Assembly (NCBI RefSeq): GCF_009729555.1
Contig: NZ_WODC01000002.1
Span: forward strand, 248,001-312,000
Source: Pseudodesulfovibrio alkaliphilus
GTDB taxonomy: Bacteria > Desulfobacterota > Desulfovibrionia > Desulfovibrionales > Desulfovibrionaceae
Direction: 5' to 3'
DNA: 64,000 nt
Shown: piece after piece, positions 22,087 to 30,622 of the stretch
Position numbering within the stretch: the first letter of the stretch is position 1
Layout of the letters: every line of letters begins with the position of its first letter
Notes under the pieces: model-generated
The model's database searches: none
Told to the model about the DNA's origin: nothing
What the model saw: only the letters and a program-made list of their open reading frames with translations
Made by a program: the position numbers and the translations under genes

Positions 22087-24738
22087 GTGCCGTCCATCGC
22101 AAAACTCATAGATGACCTGCCGGAGATCAGTCAGTCGCGTCTGGTGGCCTCGGGTGTGGGCGTATGGGTAGCCTGGAAGGGCACCCTGCACAATGCGGTG
22201 GAGAACACCTTGCGCGAGTATGGTGCGCTTGTCGTGGCCCGGGAGAGCGATCAGGCTCTGTGGTTCTGCAATACCAATGAGATTTTCCGCGCCCTGGCCC
22301 GGCTCCAGATCTGGGCCAAGGTCAATCCGGTTCCTGTCTTCTTGCAGATAGTGCCGCTGACGCTGCTGATGGGCTACGACATGGAATTTTCCGTGTCGCT
22401 GTCCGTGGAGCTGGATAGGCAGGAATGCCGTGTGCCCGATGATTTTGAGGTGCTCATTCATCCCAAGCTCAAGGAGCGTGTGAACTCTCTACCGGGTCTT
22501 TCCACTCCATTGGCCGGTCTTGCCGAGGGGCTGGCTCCGGTGGAGTGGCTAGGTCTGCATGCCGACCAGGGGCTCGACTATGAGACAGTGCGCAAATGGT
22601 TCTTTGTCATCAAGCCACTTGGGCGGATGTCGGACAAGGACAGCATCCTCGGCTGGCGTGATTTCTCCGCCGAAATCGTCGAGCTGCTCAAGCGGCTCGG
22701 GCTGCGTTACATCATGGATGTCAAGGATGGGTTCATCTTCTTCCCCCTTGACAACTTCCGCCTGCTGCGATCGTTTTGCGGCGAGATTCTGACCCTGATC
22801 AAGTCCGTCAAGGATGACCCGGACAAGCAGTATTGGCCCGTGGTCATGGCAGCCGTGGCCCAGGGCAACCTGCAGTTTTCCGGCGATCTGCCCAAGCGGG
22901 TGGGGCTTGACTGGAATCGTCTGGCTCCAGATTTTCCCCATGTTCGCTTCATGGATGGCCTCCTGCTCTCAGAGTGGTTTCGCTTGAACGAGGCCCGATA
23001 CGGTACCGATGCCGTCTCTCTTGACTCCTGGTGCACCATCACTCTGCGCGAAGGCGGAGAAAAGTTCGGACACGGTACCATGCAGGTGGTCTTACCTGTC
23101 GCCTTTACCGCGGCGGACGGGGAGGAATGCTTCTACTGCGGCCAGAAGAACCATTCTGCGGCGCAGTGTCCGACCAAGCATCTGGCCACGCCCCAGCCAC
23201 AGGTCTGGCATCTGCTCGCCAAGACCGATGTAAAAGAGTTTACAAAGGGATTTGCAGGCATCGACTCCATGGTCCAGGGCAAGGAGTTTGCTCGGACCAT
23301 GCAAGATGTGGTTCATGCCAAAAACACCCTTGAGAGTCTGATGGCCAGGGCCGTGTACGAGATCAACTGCCCGGCACAGATCAGAACCCTCAAGCTGGTC
23401 TGGCGTACCCGCGGCAAGGACTGGGGGGAGGGGCTCAAGCAGTTGGCCCCGCAAGAAGGCGAGTTTGTCTGGGATGCCCTGCAAGGACTGGTGGACAATG
23501 AACGGGAGCGCACCGAGGAATTGATCAAGCAGGCGCAGCTCAAATTTCCGCGCAGTTATCAGCCTCATTCGTTGTTGGGGTTCTGGAGTATGGAGGGAGG
23601 CGATCTTGATCAGGCATTCTTCCACTGGCAGGAAGCGGAGCGGATGAGCTACACCCCGCTGCAGCAGGGGTATTTCGCCTATCTCCAGGCCCGGTTGCTG
23701 GAGGTGCAGGGGAACCTCAAGGATGCCATCAACGCCTACCGGCACGCCAGCAGCTTTTCTCCCACCTGGATTGATCCAGTCTACCGGCAGGCCGTTTGCA
23801 TGGTCAAGATGGGGTTCACCGGCCAGGCCATGGATATGTTTTCGGATCTTATCGGCCGTGATCCATTTGTCTTCAACCGCATTCTTGTGGACCCTGAACT
23901 GGATCGCGGACGTGTCCAGCTCATGAGTTCTCTGTGGGAATGGTGGAGCGAGGCGGAGAAGCAGGCTGCGGAGACCCGCGATGTCGTCACCCGGCTGACC
24001 GAGGACATCGGCAAGCGGTTCGACGAGAGTCATCCCTTTTTCGAGACGGCCAGCGAGGAGTTGGACAGGTTGCGCAAGCTCGGTGCCACCACCAACTTCG
24101 TGGCTTACCGGCTTTTGATCCGGGGGGCGGAAAAATTTACTGCCGGGCTGGACGATGAGGTCAAACGGGAGGTCAAGAGGATCACAGCCAACATCGAATA
24201 CCAGGCTGACCGGGTCAGGACCATTCAGAAGGAGGCGGCCTGGTTCCCCTTTCCCAAGCTGTTGCTGGAGTTCAACAGGGATTTCAACTTCTGCGTGGAC
24301 AAGATCAACTGGATCAAGACCCAGCCCCTCAAGGACGCCGACAATTTTCGCAAGTCCCTCCGGTTCCTCGACGAGATTGAGGAACGCATCGACGCCTTGC
24401 AGGGGCGGTTGGTGACGCTGCGCATCATTCGCGACGGCACCCTTTTTGTGCTCATGCTCGGCCGCAACTTCATCTGGTTCGAGCTTGTTGGGCTCGGGCT
24501 TGCGCTGGTATCCATTCCCGGACTGCTCTATTTTGCGCGTGATGTGCAGGGAAACTGGATTCTCGATGTCATCCGCAGCCAGCGTTGGGAGTTCACCAAG
24601 GGGCTGATCATCATCTTAAGCATCCTATGCCTGGCTTTGGCAGCCATCAAGAGCGCCTTCACTTTCGAGAAGCGCAAGCGGGAGCTATTCGAACAGCTTG
24701 ACGAGGAGATGCGCCAGAGCGCTCCGCGTCGCTACTGA
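22087..24738 (+). CDS. large membrane protein with CCHC zinc knuckle and TPR-like region
   Basis: An 883-residue protein. I take GTG 22087, which has AGAGGAAG upstream. Residues 1-330 form an unrecognised domain. At 348-361 stands CFYCGQKNHSAAQC, an exact C-x2-C-x4-H-x4-C zinc knuckle. Residues about 480-640 look TPR-like (HSLLGFWSMEGGDLDQAFFH; YFAYLQARLLEVQGNLKDAI). A coiled region follows, and then two transmembrane helices at about 783-811 and 838-859 with a charged tail. The soluble part should face the cytoplasm. CCHC knuckles bind RNA or DNA in retroviral and eukaryotic proteins and are rare in bacteria. The overall function is unknown. Confidence 0.85.
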   Translation: MPSIAKLIDDLPEISQSRLVASGVGVWVAWKGTLHNAVENTLREYGALVVARESDQALWFCNTNEIFRALARLQIWAKVNPVPVFLQIVPLTLLMGYDMEFSVSLSVELDRQECRVPDDFEVLIHPKLKERVNSLPGLSTPLAGLAEGLAPVEWLGLHADQGLDYETVRKWFFVIKPLGRMSDKDSILGWRDFSAEIVELLKRLGLRYIMDVKDGFIFFPLDNFRLLRSFCGEILTLIKSVKDDPDKQYWPVVMAAVAQGNLQFSGDLPKRVGLDWNRLAPDFPHVRFMDGLLLSEWFRLNEARYGTDAVSLDSWCTITLREGGEKFGHGTMQVVLPVAFTAADGEECFYCGQKNHSAAQCPTKHLATPQPQVWHLLAKTDVKEFTKGFAGIDSMVQGKEFARTMQDVVHAKNTLESLMARAVYEINCPAQIRTLKLVWRTRGKDWGEGLKQLAPQEGEFVWDALQGLVDNERERTEELIKQAQLKFPRSYQPHSLLGFWSMEGGDLDQAFFHWQEAERMSYTPLQQGYFAYLQARLLEVQGNLKDAINAYRHASSFSPTWIDPVYRQAVCMVKMGFTGQAMDMFSDLIGRDPFVFNRILVDPELDRGRVQLMSSLWEWWSEAEKQAAETRDVVTRLTEDIGKRFDESHPFFETASEELDRLRKLGATTNFVAYRLLIRGAEKFTAGLDDEVKREVKRITANIEYQADRVRTIQKEAAWFPFPKLLLEFNRDFNFCVDKINWIKTQPLKDADNFRKSLRFLDEIEERIDALQGRLVTLRIIRDGTLFVLMLGRNFIWFELVGLGLALVSIPGLLYFARDVQGNWILDVIRSQRWEFTKGLIIILSILCLALAAIKSAFTFEKRKRELFEQLDEEMRQSAPRRY

Positions 24739-24821
24739 TTCTTCGTCCACCCTCCTTCCATTCGCCGCGATTTGCGGGTAACAATGAAAGCATGCCATGA
24801 TGTTCAGCAAACGGAGGTGGT

Positions 24822-25568
24822 ATGCACAAACTCGTTTTGGTTCGGCACGGGCAAAGCGAATGGAATCTGGAAAACCGATTCACCGGCTGGACCGATGTGG
24901 ACCTGACGGCCCAGGGCGTACGAGAGGCTGTTGAGGGCGCCCGTCTGCTGCGTGAGGGTGGTTTTGATTTTGATGTTGCGCATACCTCGTTGTTGCGTCG
25001 GGCCATCCGTACCCTGTGGCTGCTTCAGGAGGAGCTTGACCTGATGTGGTTGCCGGTGTTCAAGACTTGGCGGTTGAACGAGCGGCATTACGGGGCGCTT
25101 CAGGGGCTGAACAAGGCAGAGACCGCCGCACGGTATGGGGATGAACAGGTCTTTGTCTGGCGACGCAGTTATGACATGCCCCCGCCCCCCCTTGATCTGG
25201 ACGACGAACGCCATCCTGGCCGGGATCGGCGCTACGCATCGATTTCTTCGGCCCAAGTGCCGCGCTGTGAGAGTCTTGAACAGACCATCGCCCGGACCAT
25301 GCCCTACTGGTTTGACATCGTGGCTCCGCAGATTCGCGCCGGGCAGCGGGTGATCATCGTGGCCCACGGCAATTCCCTGCGCGGCCTGGTCAAATATCTC
25401 GATGCCATGGACGATGAGGCCATCACCAAGCTGAACATCCCCACAGGCCTGCCCCTGGTCTACGAACTGGATGACGGCCTCAAGGCCATCAATCGGTACT
25501 ACCTTGGTGACCAGGAGGCTGCGGCCAGGGCTGCGGAGGCAGTTGCCAATCAGGCCCGGGGCGGGTAG
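24822..25568 (+). CDS. gpmA: 2,3-bisphosphoglycerate-dependent phosphoglycerate mutase
   Basis: A 248-residue protein with the phosphohistidine motif [20 protein letters not shown], the substrate loop [20 protein letters not shown] and the second catalytic His in [14 protein letters not shown]. It matches dPGM-type GpmA (about 250 residues) and interconverts 3- and 2-phosphoglycerate in glycolysis and gluconeogenesis. The ribosome site is GGAGG. It is 12 bp before mutY and may be co-transcribed with it. Confidence 0.96.
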   Translation: MHKLVLVRHGQSEWNLENRFTGWTDVDLTAQGVREAVEGARLLREGGFDFDVAHTSLLRRAIRTLWLLQEELDLMWLPVFKTWRLNERHYGALQGLNKAETAARYGDEQVFVWRRSYDMPPPPLDLDDERHPGRDRRYASISSAQVPRCESLEQTIARTMPYWFDIVAPQIRAGQRVIIVAHGNSLRGLVKYLDAMDDEAITKLNIPTGLPLVYELDDGLKAINRYYLGDQEAAARAAEAVANQARGG

Positions 25569-25580
25569 ACCTTGCCCGTC

Positions 25581-26690
25581 ATGGACGGGAAACTTTTCAC
25601 CACGCATCTGCTCGACTGGTACCGTGTCAACGGTCGCGATCTGCCCTGGCGGCGCGACCCTTCGCCCTATGCCATCTGGATTTCCGAGATCATGGCCCAG
25701 CAGACCCAGATGGACCGTGTTGTGAGTTACTTCACGCGCTGGATGGATCGTTTTCCCGATCTCATCACCCTGGCCCGTGCCAAAGAGGAGGATGTGCTGA
25801 AATCCTGGGAGGGGCTCGGCTACTACTCCCGAGCCCGCAATATCCAGCGTAGCGCGGCCATCCTGGTTCGCGAGCACGGGGGTGTCTTTCCTTCCGATCC
25901 CGCAGTCATCAGGGCGTTGCCAGGGGTTGGTCCCTACACCGCCGGAGCGGTTGCCAGCATCGCCTTTGGTCTGCCCGAACCGGCGGTGGACGCCAATGTG
26001 CTGCGCGTCTTCGCCCGTCTGCTCGACCTGGACTCGCCAGTGAGCGAGGCCCCGGTCAGACGGACCGTGGAGCAGGCCGTGCGCTCCCTCATCCCTGCCG
26101 GGAATCCTGGCGATTTCAATCAGGCTCTCATGGAACTTGGCGCCTTGGTTTGTTCCCGGCGTCCGGGATGTACACAGTGTCCTGTGGCCTCTCACTGCCT
26201 GGCTCGGGCCGCCGGAGTGGCCGAATCGCGGCCTGTGATCAGACCCCGCAGGGATGTCCTGCGCATCGAGATGGCCTCCGGGGTTCTTCTCCACCAGGGC
26301 AGGGTGCTTATTCAGAAACGGCGGCCTGATGATGTCTGGCCGGGGTTGTGGGAATTTCCCGGCGGGTGCGTGGAGCAGGGGGAAACCCCGAGGCAGGCTC
26401 TTGTGCGCGAGTTCCGCGAGGAGGTGGAGCTTGCAGTGGAACCGCTCGAAAAACTTACTGTGATAACCTACGCCTATACACGATACCGGGTGACCATGCA
26501 TTGCTACCTGTGCCGGTATGTCGGGCCCCGTGAGCCGCAGCCGGTCTTCAACGAGGCGGTGGCGGGCGGATTTGTATCTCCGGAGCGGCTACATGATTAT
26601 GCCTTTCCGGCCGGACATAGGCGGCTCATCGAGTTCCTTGAGCAGGACAGCCGCCTGATCAAACCGTTTTCCGCCGATTCTCTCTCCTGA
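25581..26690 (+). CDS. mutY: A/G-specific adenine DNA glycosylase
   Basis: A 369-residue protein. The catalytic domain includes PWRRDPSPYAIWISEIMAQQ with the active Glu, the helix-hairpin-helix LPGVGPYTAGAVASIAFG and VDANVLRVFARL with the conserved Asp. The iron-sulfur loop is C-x6-C-x2-C-x5-C (CSRRPGCTQCPVASHC). The C-terminal 130 residues are a NUDIX-like 8-oxoG recognition domain with FPGG and REFREEVEL. It removes A opposite 8-oxoG. I use ATG 25581; a TTG three codons earlier is an alternative. Confidence 0.95.
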   Translation: MDGKLFTTHLLDWYRVNGRDLPWRRDPSPYAIWISEIMAQQTQMDRVVSYFTRWMDRFPDLITLARAKEEDVLKSWEGLGYYSRARNIQRSAAILVREHGGVFPSDPAVIRALPGVGPYTAGAVASIAFGLPEPAVDANVLRVFARLLDLDSPVSEAPVRRTVEQAVRSLIPAGNPGDFNQALMELGALVCSRRPGCTQCPVASHCLARAAGVAESRPVIRPRRDVLRIEMASGVLLHQGRVLIQKRRPDDVWPGLWEFPGGCVEQGETPRQALVREFREEVELAVEPLEKLTVITYAYTRYRVTMHCYLCRYVGPREPQPVFNEAVAGGFVSPERLHDYAFPAGHRRLIEFLEQDSRLIKPFSADSLS

Positions 26691-26795
26691 TCCTTGTCCT
26701 TGCATTCCAGTATCTTGTCCAACAAGGCACACTCCTTGCTTTGGTGGTGGCGGAGACATGGATACTTGCCAAAAATTTGACTTCTGGAGATTGTC

Positions 26796-27818
26796 ATGAC
26801 CATGAGCCCCACAGCGGAGTATGACACCCTCGCTCGTCTGTTGACCAATGGGCAGACCGACAGGCAGCCGGTAGGCGAAGGCGCGGGACCGAGCGGTCGG
26901 CGCGAGGGAGCCATGCAGGCCGCCTTTGAAACGCAGATGCGTATGGCGCGGACCCTTTTTGGGGAGCAGGGAGGCTACGGACAGGACTCCGGCGGCATTG
27001 GGATGGATGCTTCCATAGTTAATGACGCCCTGATGTTCGATGCGTTGTCCACCATCAACCGACTCATGCGCGACGAGGCCGGATTTTCTCCACGGAACGG
27101 CGCGGTGCTGCGCGAGCCGGCGCAGGAGGGCGGTGCCAGGGTGGATCCAGAAGGTCCGGCTCGTCAGGCATCGGCCACTGCCCAGGTGGGAACCCTCTCG
27201 GCCCGTTTCGAGTCCGGTGGGGCCGGAGTGGAGGCCATCGGCTACGACCGGGTGGGAGGCACTTCGTATGGAACCTATCAGATAGCCTCCAAGCCGGGGA
27301 CCATGGACAGTTTTTTGACCTATCTTGCCGAGCGCGATCCGTCCTGGGCCGGGCGGCTGCGTGAGGCGGGCGAGGCGGATACCGGCTCCACCAAGGGGGC
27401 CATGCCCGAGGTCTGGAAGGCCATTGCGGCAGAGGACCCGGAGCGGTTTGGCCGGTTGCAGCACGACTTTATCACCGAGCAAACGTACACGCCCGCCCGG
27501 GCCATGATCCTCGACCAGACCGGGCTTGACTTCGATAACGCCCCTTCGGCCTTGCGCGAGGTACTGTGGAGCACGGCCGTGCAGCACGGCCCCACGGGGG
27601 CTGCCCGGATATTCGGCAAGGTTATCGATCGGTTCGTGGCTTCTGCGTCGGAGGAAGGGTTCAATGAAAGACTCATTGAAGGCGTCTATGATACCCGCAA
27701 GGGGCAGTTCGGCTCGTCCACGGACAGGGTACGCCGAAGCGTGGTCAGCCGTCTCAACGAGGAGAAACAGCTGGCTCTGGGTATGCTCGGCCACACACCG
27801 CTTAGCCGCATGGTATAG
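26796..27818 (+). CDS. putative peptidoglycan hydrolase of lysozyme-like fold
   Basis: A 340-residue protein with no signal peptide. The first 125 residues are low-complexity and Gly/Arg/Ala-rich. Around residue 133 stands ARFESGGAGVEAIGYDRVGG followed by TSYGTYQIASKPG. The Glu in FESGG and the GTSYGTYQ turn resemble phage or VgrG-associated lysozyme-like domains that cut glycan strands. The remaining helical part (EVLWSTAVQHGPTGAARIFG) fits such a fold. It might be exported without a Sec signal or act at lysis; this is open. Start ATG 26796 has GGAG. A hairpin terminator follows at 27863. Confidence 0.6.
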   Translation: MTMSPTAEYDTLARLLTNGQTDRQPVGEGAGPSGRREGAMQAAFETQMRMARTLFGEQGGYGQDSGGIGMDASIVNDALMFDALSTINRLMRDEAGFSPRNGAVLREPAQEGGARVDPEGPARQASATAQVGTLSARFESGGAGVEAIGYDRVGGTSYGTYQIASKPGTMDSFLTYLAERDPSWAGRLREAGEADTGSTKGAMPEVWKAIAAEDPERFGRLQHDFITEQTYTPARAMILDQTGLDFDNAPSALREVLWSTAVQHGPTGAARIFGKVIDRFVASASEEGFNERLIEGVYDTRKGQFGSSTDRVRRSVVSRLNEEKQLALGMLGHTPLSRMV

Positions 27819-27862
27819 CCGGGTGGCTCAGCAGGAGGCCCGACAGGCCGAGGGTGATTTCA

Positions 27863-27885
27863 GGCGCGGGAAACCGCGCCTTATT
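27863..27885 (+). terminator. GAAA-loop hairpin after the lysozyme-like gene
   Basis: GGCGCGG (27863-27869), GAAA tetraloop, CCGCGCC (27874-27880), then TTATTC. It ends the plus-strand transcript just before the convergent NFACT gene. Confidence 0.8.
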
Positions 27886-29399
27886 CATTGTGAAAGGGTT
27901 GCATCAATGTCCGGGTCGAGCTCCACGCGCAGGGTGCCCAGCCGTTTATCCACCAGAACCTGGCCGTGAGCCAGGCCTTTGACCTTGCGCACGTCTTTTA
28001 CCAGGGCGTACATGACCTCGGCCTTGCCGTTACTGCGGCTGTGGCTCTTGATGGCGCAGAGTCGGGCAGCCTCTGTCAGGGTCTGCTCGGGCACTTCCTG
28101 CGCTGGATGGTCGCGCTTGAGGATGACATGGGAGCTTGGGCCGTCCGCCAGATGAAACCAATAGTCAAAAGGACTGGCGGCTCGGCCGAGCATCTCGTGG
28201 TTGGCGCGTTTGTTCTTGCCGCGCACCAGGGTGAAGCCGTCGCTGGAACGGAAGACTGAGACAGCCAGCCCCCGGTAGCGCTTGGGTGGCGGAGCAGAGG
28301 AGGTCGGCAGGGGAATGGCGGATTCGTCGGGCCGGGGGGCTGTGGGCAACTCCCCGCGGTCCAGGCGGTCGAGTTGATCCATCAGTTCGGCGCGGCGTCT
28401 GAGGATATGGGGAAATCCCCGCTCGGCCTTGGCTGCGCGCTTGAAATAGAGAACCATGTTGTCCGTTGGCGAGAGATGCGGATTGAGGGGCACCGTGACC
28501 GGACCAAGCTCCGGGTGGTTGACGATGACCTCCTCCGTCGTCGGGGCATCCTTGAGGCGGTAAAGTTCGGCCTGGAGCGCTTCAGCCATGGTTTTTTCGT
28601 TGGCCAGGGCTCGAAGCCGCGTTTCCTCCTGGCCCAGCCTTCCCAGGTTGCGCATGATCTTCTTGCGCTCCCTTCGCAATTGCAGCTGCTCGGGACGCTC
28701 GGCTTCCAACTCAAGTTGGGGGAAGAGAGTTCGTTGACCAAAAGCGTTGGCTGCCTCCAGAGCCGAGGCGAAGCATTGGTCGTTTTTGCCGGAGGCCCAG
28801 ACAAGGGGTATTCCGCCGGATCCGGGCGGAAGGTGGAAGCTGGGCTCCTCGCCGGATGCCACGGCGAGGTATAGCCGGTGGGCCTCTGCCGGAGGAATGG
28901 CCGCCAGCGCCTTGCGCAGGGCAGGCGAAATCTGCGGCGAACGGCGCCAGATGTCGGGATCGTCAAGGGCATCCTCAATGGCGGGCCATTCCGGGAGGGT
29001 ACCAAAGCCGTTGTCCAGGCGATCGGTCAGGGTCATGCCTTCGCGCAGATCAAACACTAGGTAGTTGCCGCCGGGAGGTTCGTGGCGCGGTGTCAGCGCG
29101 AGGGCCAGCCGCAGTGCGGGCCAGTCAGCCGTCCAGCCGATGACCTTGCGGTTGCGCAGCCGTTTGCGGAACCACATGGCCTGAGCGGGGGCATCCTGGG
29201 GGTTTTGCGGTTTGATCGGCGAGAGAAAAAGCAGACCGGCCGTTTTGGCCGGTCTGAAAATCAGATGCAGCGGCTCGCCCGCGTTTTGAAATTTCAGCGT
29301 CCAGACGTCAGGAGCCGGGGCAAAGACCTTGTCGATGCGCCGTCCTTGGAGCAACTGGCCCAAGTCGGCGGCAAGGAAGCGGAAGAAATTGGCTTCCAT
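27885..29399 (-). CDS. NFACT family protein, RqcH-like ribosome quality-control factor
   Basis: A 504-residue protein of the NFACT/FbpA family. The NFACT-N domain begins MEANFFRFLAADLGQLLQGR and holds VWTLKFQNAGEPLHLIF. A helical middle (ELEAERPEQLQLRRERKKIM) is followed by the NFACT-R domain with FRSSDGFTLVRGKNKRANHE and ASPFDYWFHLADGPSSHVIL. RqcH binds 50S subunits with stalled nascent chains and adds alanine tails. The NFACT-R His/Asp residues appear present. It is smaller than Bacillus RqcH (about 570), as is common outside Firmicutes. It lies 60 bp downstream of dksA on the same strand. Confidence 0.88.
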   Translation of the reverse strand: MEANFFRFLAADLGQLLQGRRIDKVFAPAPDVWTLKFQNAGEPLHLIFRPAKTAGLLFLSPIKPQNPQDAPAQAMWFRKRLRNRKVIGWTADWPALRLALALTPRHEPPGGNYLVFDLREGMTLTDRLDNGFGTLPEWPAIEDALDDPDIWRRSPQISPALRKALAAIPPAEAHRLYLAVASGEEPSFHLPPGSGGIPLVWASGKNDQCFASALEAANAFGQRTLFPQLELEAERPEQLQLRRERKKIMRNLGRLGQEETRLRALANEKTMAEALQAELYRLKDAPTTEEVIVNHPELGPVTVPLNPHLSPTDNMVLYFKRAAKAERGFPHILRRRAELMDQLDRLDRGELPTAPRPDESAIPLPTSSAPPPKRYRGLAVSVFRSSDGFTLVRGKNKRANHEMLGRAASPFDYWFHLADGPSSHVILKRDHPAQEVPEQTLTEAARLCAIKSHSRSNGKAEVMYALVKDVRKVKGLAHGQVLVDKRLGTLRVELDPDIDATLSQ

Positions 29400-29459
29400 C
29401 GAATTACCGGAGGACTCACCGGGCGCAGGCGAAATCTCGCGAGCGCCGCCAAGGGTCGG

Positions 29460-29822
29460 CTAGTCGCCCCGGACGGCTTCGTCCTCTTCCTGTTTGCTTT
29501 TGCAATTGATGCAAAGCGTGGTCATGGGCCGGGCTTTGAGGCGCGGGATGGAAATATCCTCCCCGCACTCGACGCAGACGCCGAAGTCGCCATCGTCAAT
29601 GCGGTTGATGGCTTTCTGTATCTTCTTGATCAGCTTGCGCTCGCGGTCGCGCAGACGCAGGGTGAAGGCCCTGTCCGACTCCGCGGTGGCGCGGTCGGCC
29701 GGATCGGCGTAGACTTCGCCCGATTCGGTCATGTCCTCGATGGTTTCCTCGCTCTTGCGCAGGATGTCATCAAGCATACCGCTAAGAACATCTTTGAAGT
29801 ACTGGAGATCTTTCGCGTCCAT
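29460..29822 (-). CDS. dksA: DksA/TraR family zinc-finger transcription factor
   Basis: A 120-residue protein starting at ATG 29822 (GGGGAGA upstream). A coiled-coil pair (YFKDVLSGMLDDILRKSEET and RDRERKLIKKIQKAINRI) with DPADRATAESDRAF at its tip is followed by the four-Cys zinc finger CVECGEDI...CINCKSK. DksA acts with ppGpp in the secondary channel of RNA polymerase to repress rRNA and tRNA promoters. It lies next to a tRNA gene cluster transcribed the other way. A longer frame reaching through the tRNAs is not coding. Confidence 0.93.
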   Translation of the reverse strand: MDAKDLQYFKDVLSGMLDDILRKSEETIEDMTESGEVYADPADRATAESDRAFTLRLRDRERKLIKKIQKAINRIDDGDFGVCVECGEDISIPRLKARPMTTLCINCKSKQEEDEAVRGD

Positions 29823-29995
29823 ACGTCTCCCCTGACTGGGCAACGAGTCGGTTGTGGGGTTCCATTGATCCGAAATCAACGAATTAAAGCGCGTAGGTAT
29901 ACCAAAATCGTCCCAAAAGTAAAGCCCCTCCATTAGTCGAAAAAAATCGGGGTGTTCATGTACTCCATATTTGCGGGAGAAATGGAAAAATGGGC

Positions 29996-30024
29996 TTGAC
30001 ACCTCAGGGGGTCGTGGGTAAACA
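29996..30024 (+). promoter_or_regulatory. sigma-70-type promoter of the tRNA cluster
   Basis: A perfect -35 TTGACA (29996-30001), a 17-bp spacer and a -10-like TAAACA (30019-30024). The first tRNA begins 17 bp further on. An AT-rich stretch precedes it. Confidence 0.7.
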
Positions 30025-30041
30025 GGGTTTCGCTTTTGCGA

Positions 30042-30116
<75 letters not shown>

Positions 30117-30121
30117 GAAGA

Positions 30122-30196
<75 letters not shown>

Positions 30197-30200
30197 CATC

Positions 30201-30275
<75 letters not shown>

Positions 30276-30283
30276 GATCATAT

Positions 30284-30310
30284 GGGGCCGACCTTTGGGT
30301 CGGCCCCTTT
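30284..30310 (+). terminator. hairpin between tRNA-Gly copies 2 and 3
   Basis: GGGGCCGACC and GGTCGGCCCC pair perfectly around a short TTTG loop, and TTT follows. Weak T-run, so termination may be partial and let the third tRNA-Gly be read. Confidence 0.75.
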
Positions 30311-30325
30311 CCCGAGACACAATGC

Positions 30326-30400
<75 letters not shown>

Positions 30401-30411
30401 GCGCAATCCGG

Positions 30412-30436
30412 CCGGCCCCCCATGGGCCGGTTTTTT
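30412..30436 (+). terminator. intrinsic terminator of the tRNA cluster
   Basis: CCGGCCC (30412-30418) and GGGCCGG (30424-30430) form a stem with a 5-nt loop, directly followed by six T. Confidence 0.88.
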
Positions 30437-30574
30437 CTTGCCCTCCTGGCGGGCAGGCCTGTCTGTGTCGCGTTTTTATCTTATTCGATTGACAGGATTT
30501 TTTTTAAAAAATCGGGCGAGTATGTTTTTTGTGCCCGGTTTTCTCCTGAAGCGGTATGCTCTCTGCAAAGTGGC

Positions 30575-30616
30575 GTGCGACGGCAAACATTTCCCCAACC
30601 GAAACCACCGTCGCAC
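30575..30616 (+). promoter_or_regulatory. leader hairpin 7 bp before the 30623 start codon
   Basis: GTGCGACGG (30575-30583) and CCGTCGCAC (30608-30616) are perfectly complementary around a 24-nt loop. The hairpin lies exactly where a ribosome site would be, and no Shine-Dalgarno is present. It may control translation of the methyltransferase-like gene. Confidence 0.5.
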
Positions 30617-30622
30617 ATCATT

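Noticed and set aside
21108-22109. Long minus-strand extension upstream of the GT4 glycosyltransferase start
   Set aside because: It is antisense to the well-supported GT2 gene and lacks any family motif; the GT4 homology begins at 21107.
24804-26501. 565-codon minus-strand open frame opposite gpmA and mutY
   Set aside because: Antisense to two clear enzymes with full catalytic motifs; composition is that of a GC-rich shadow frame.
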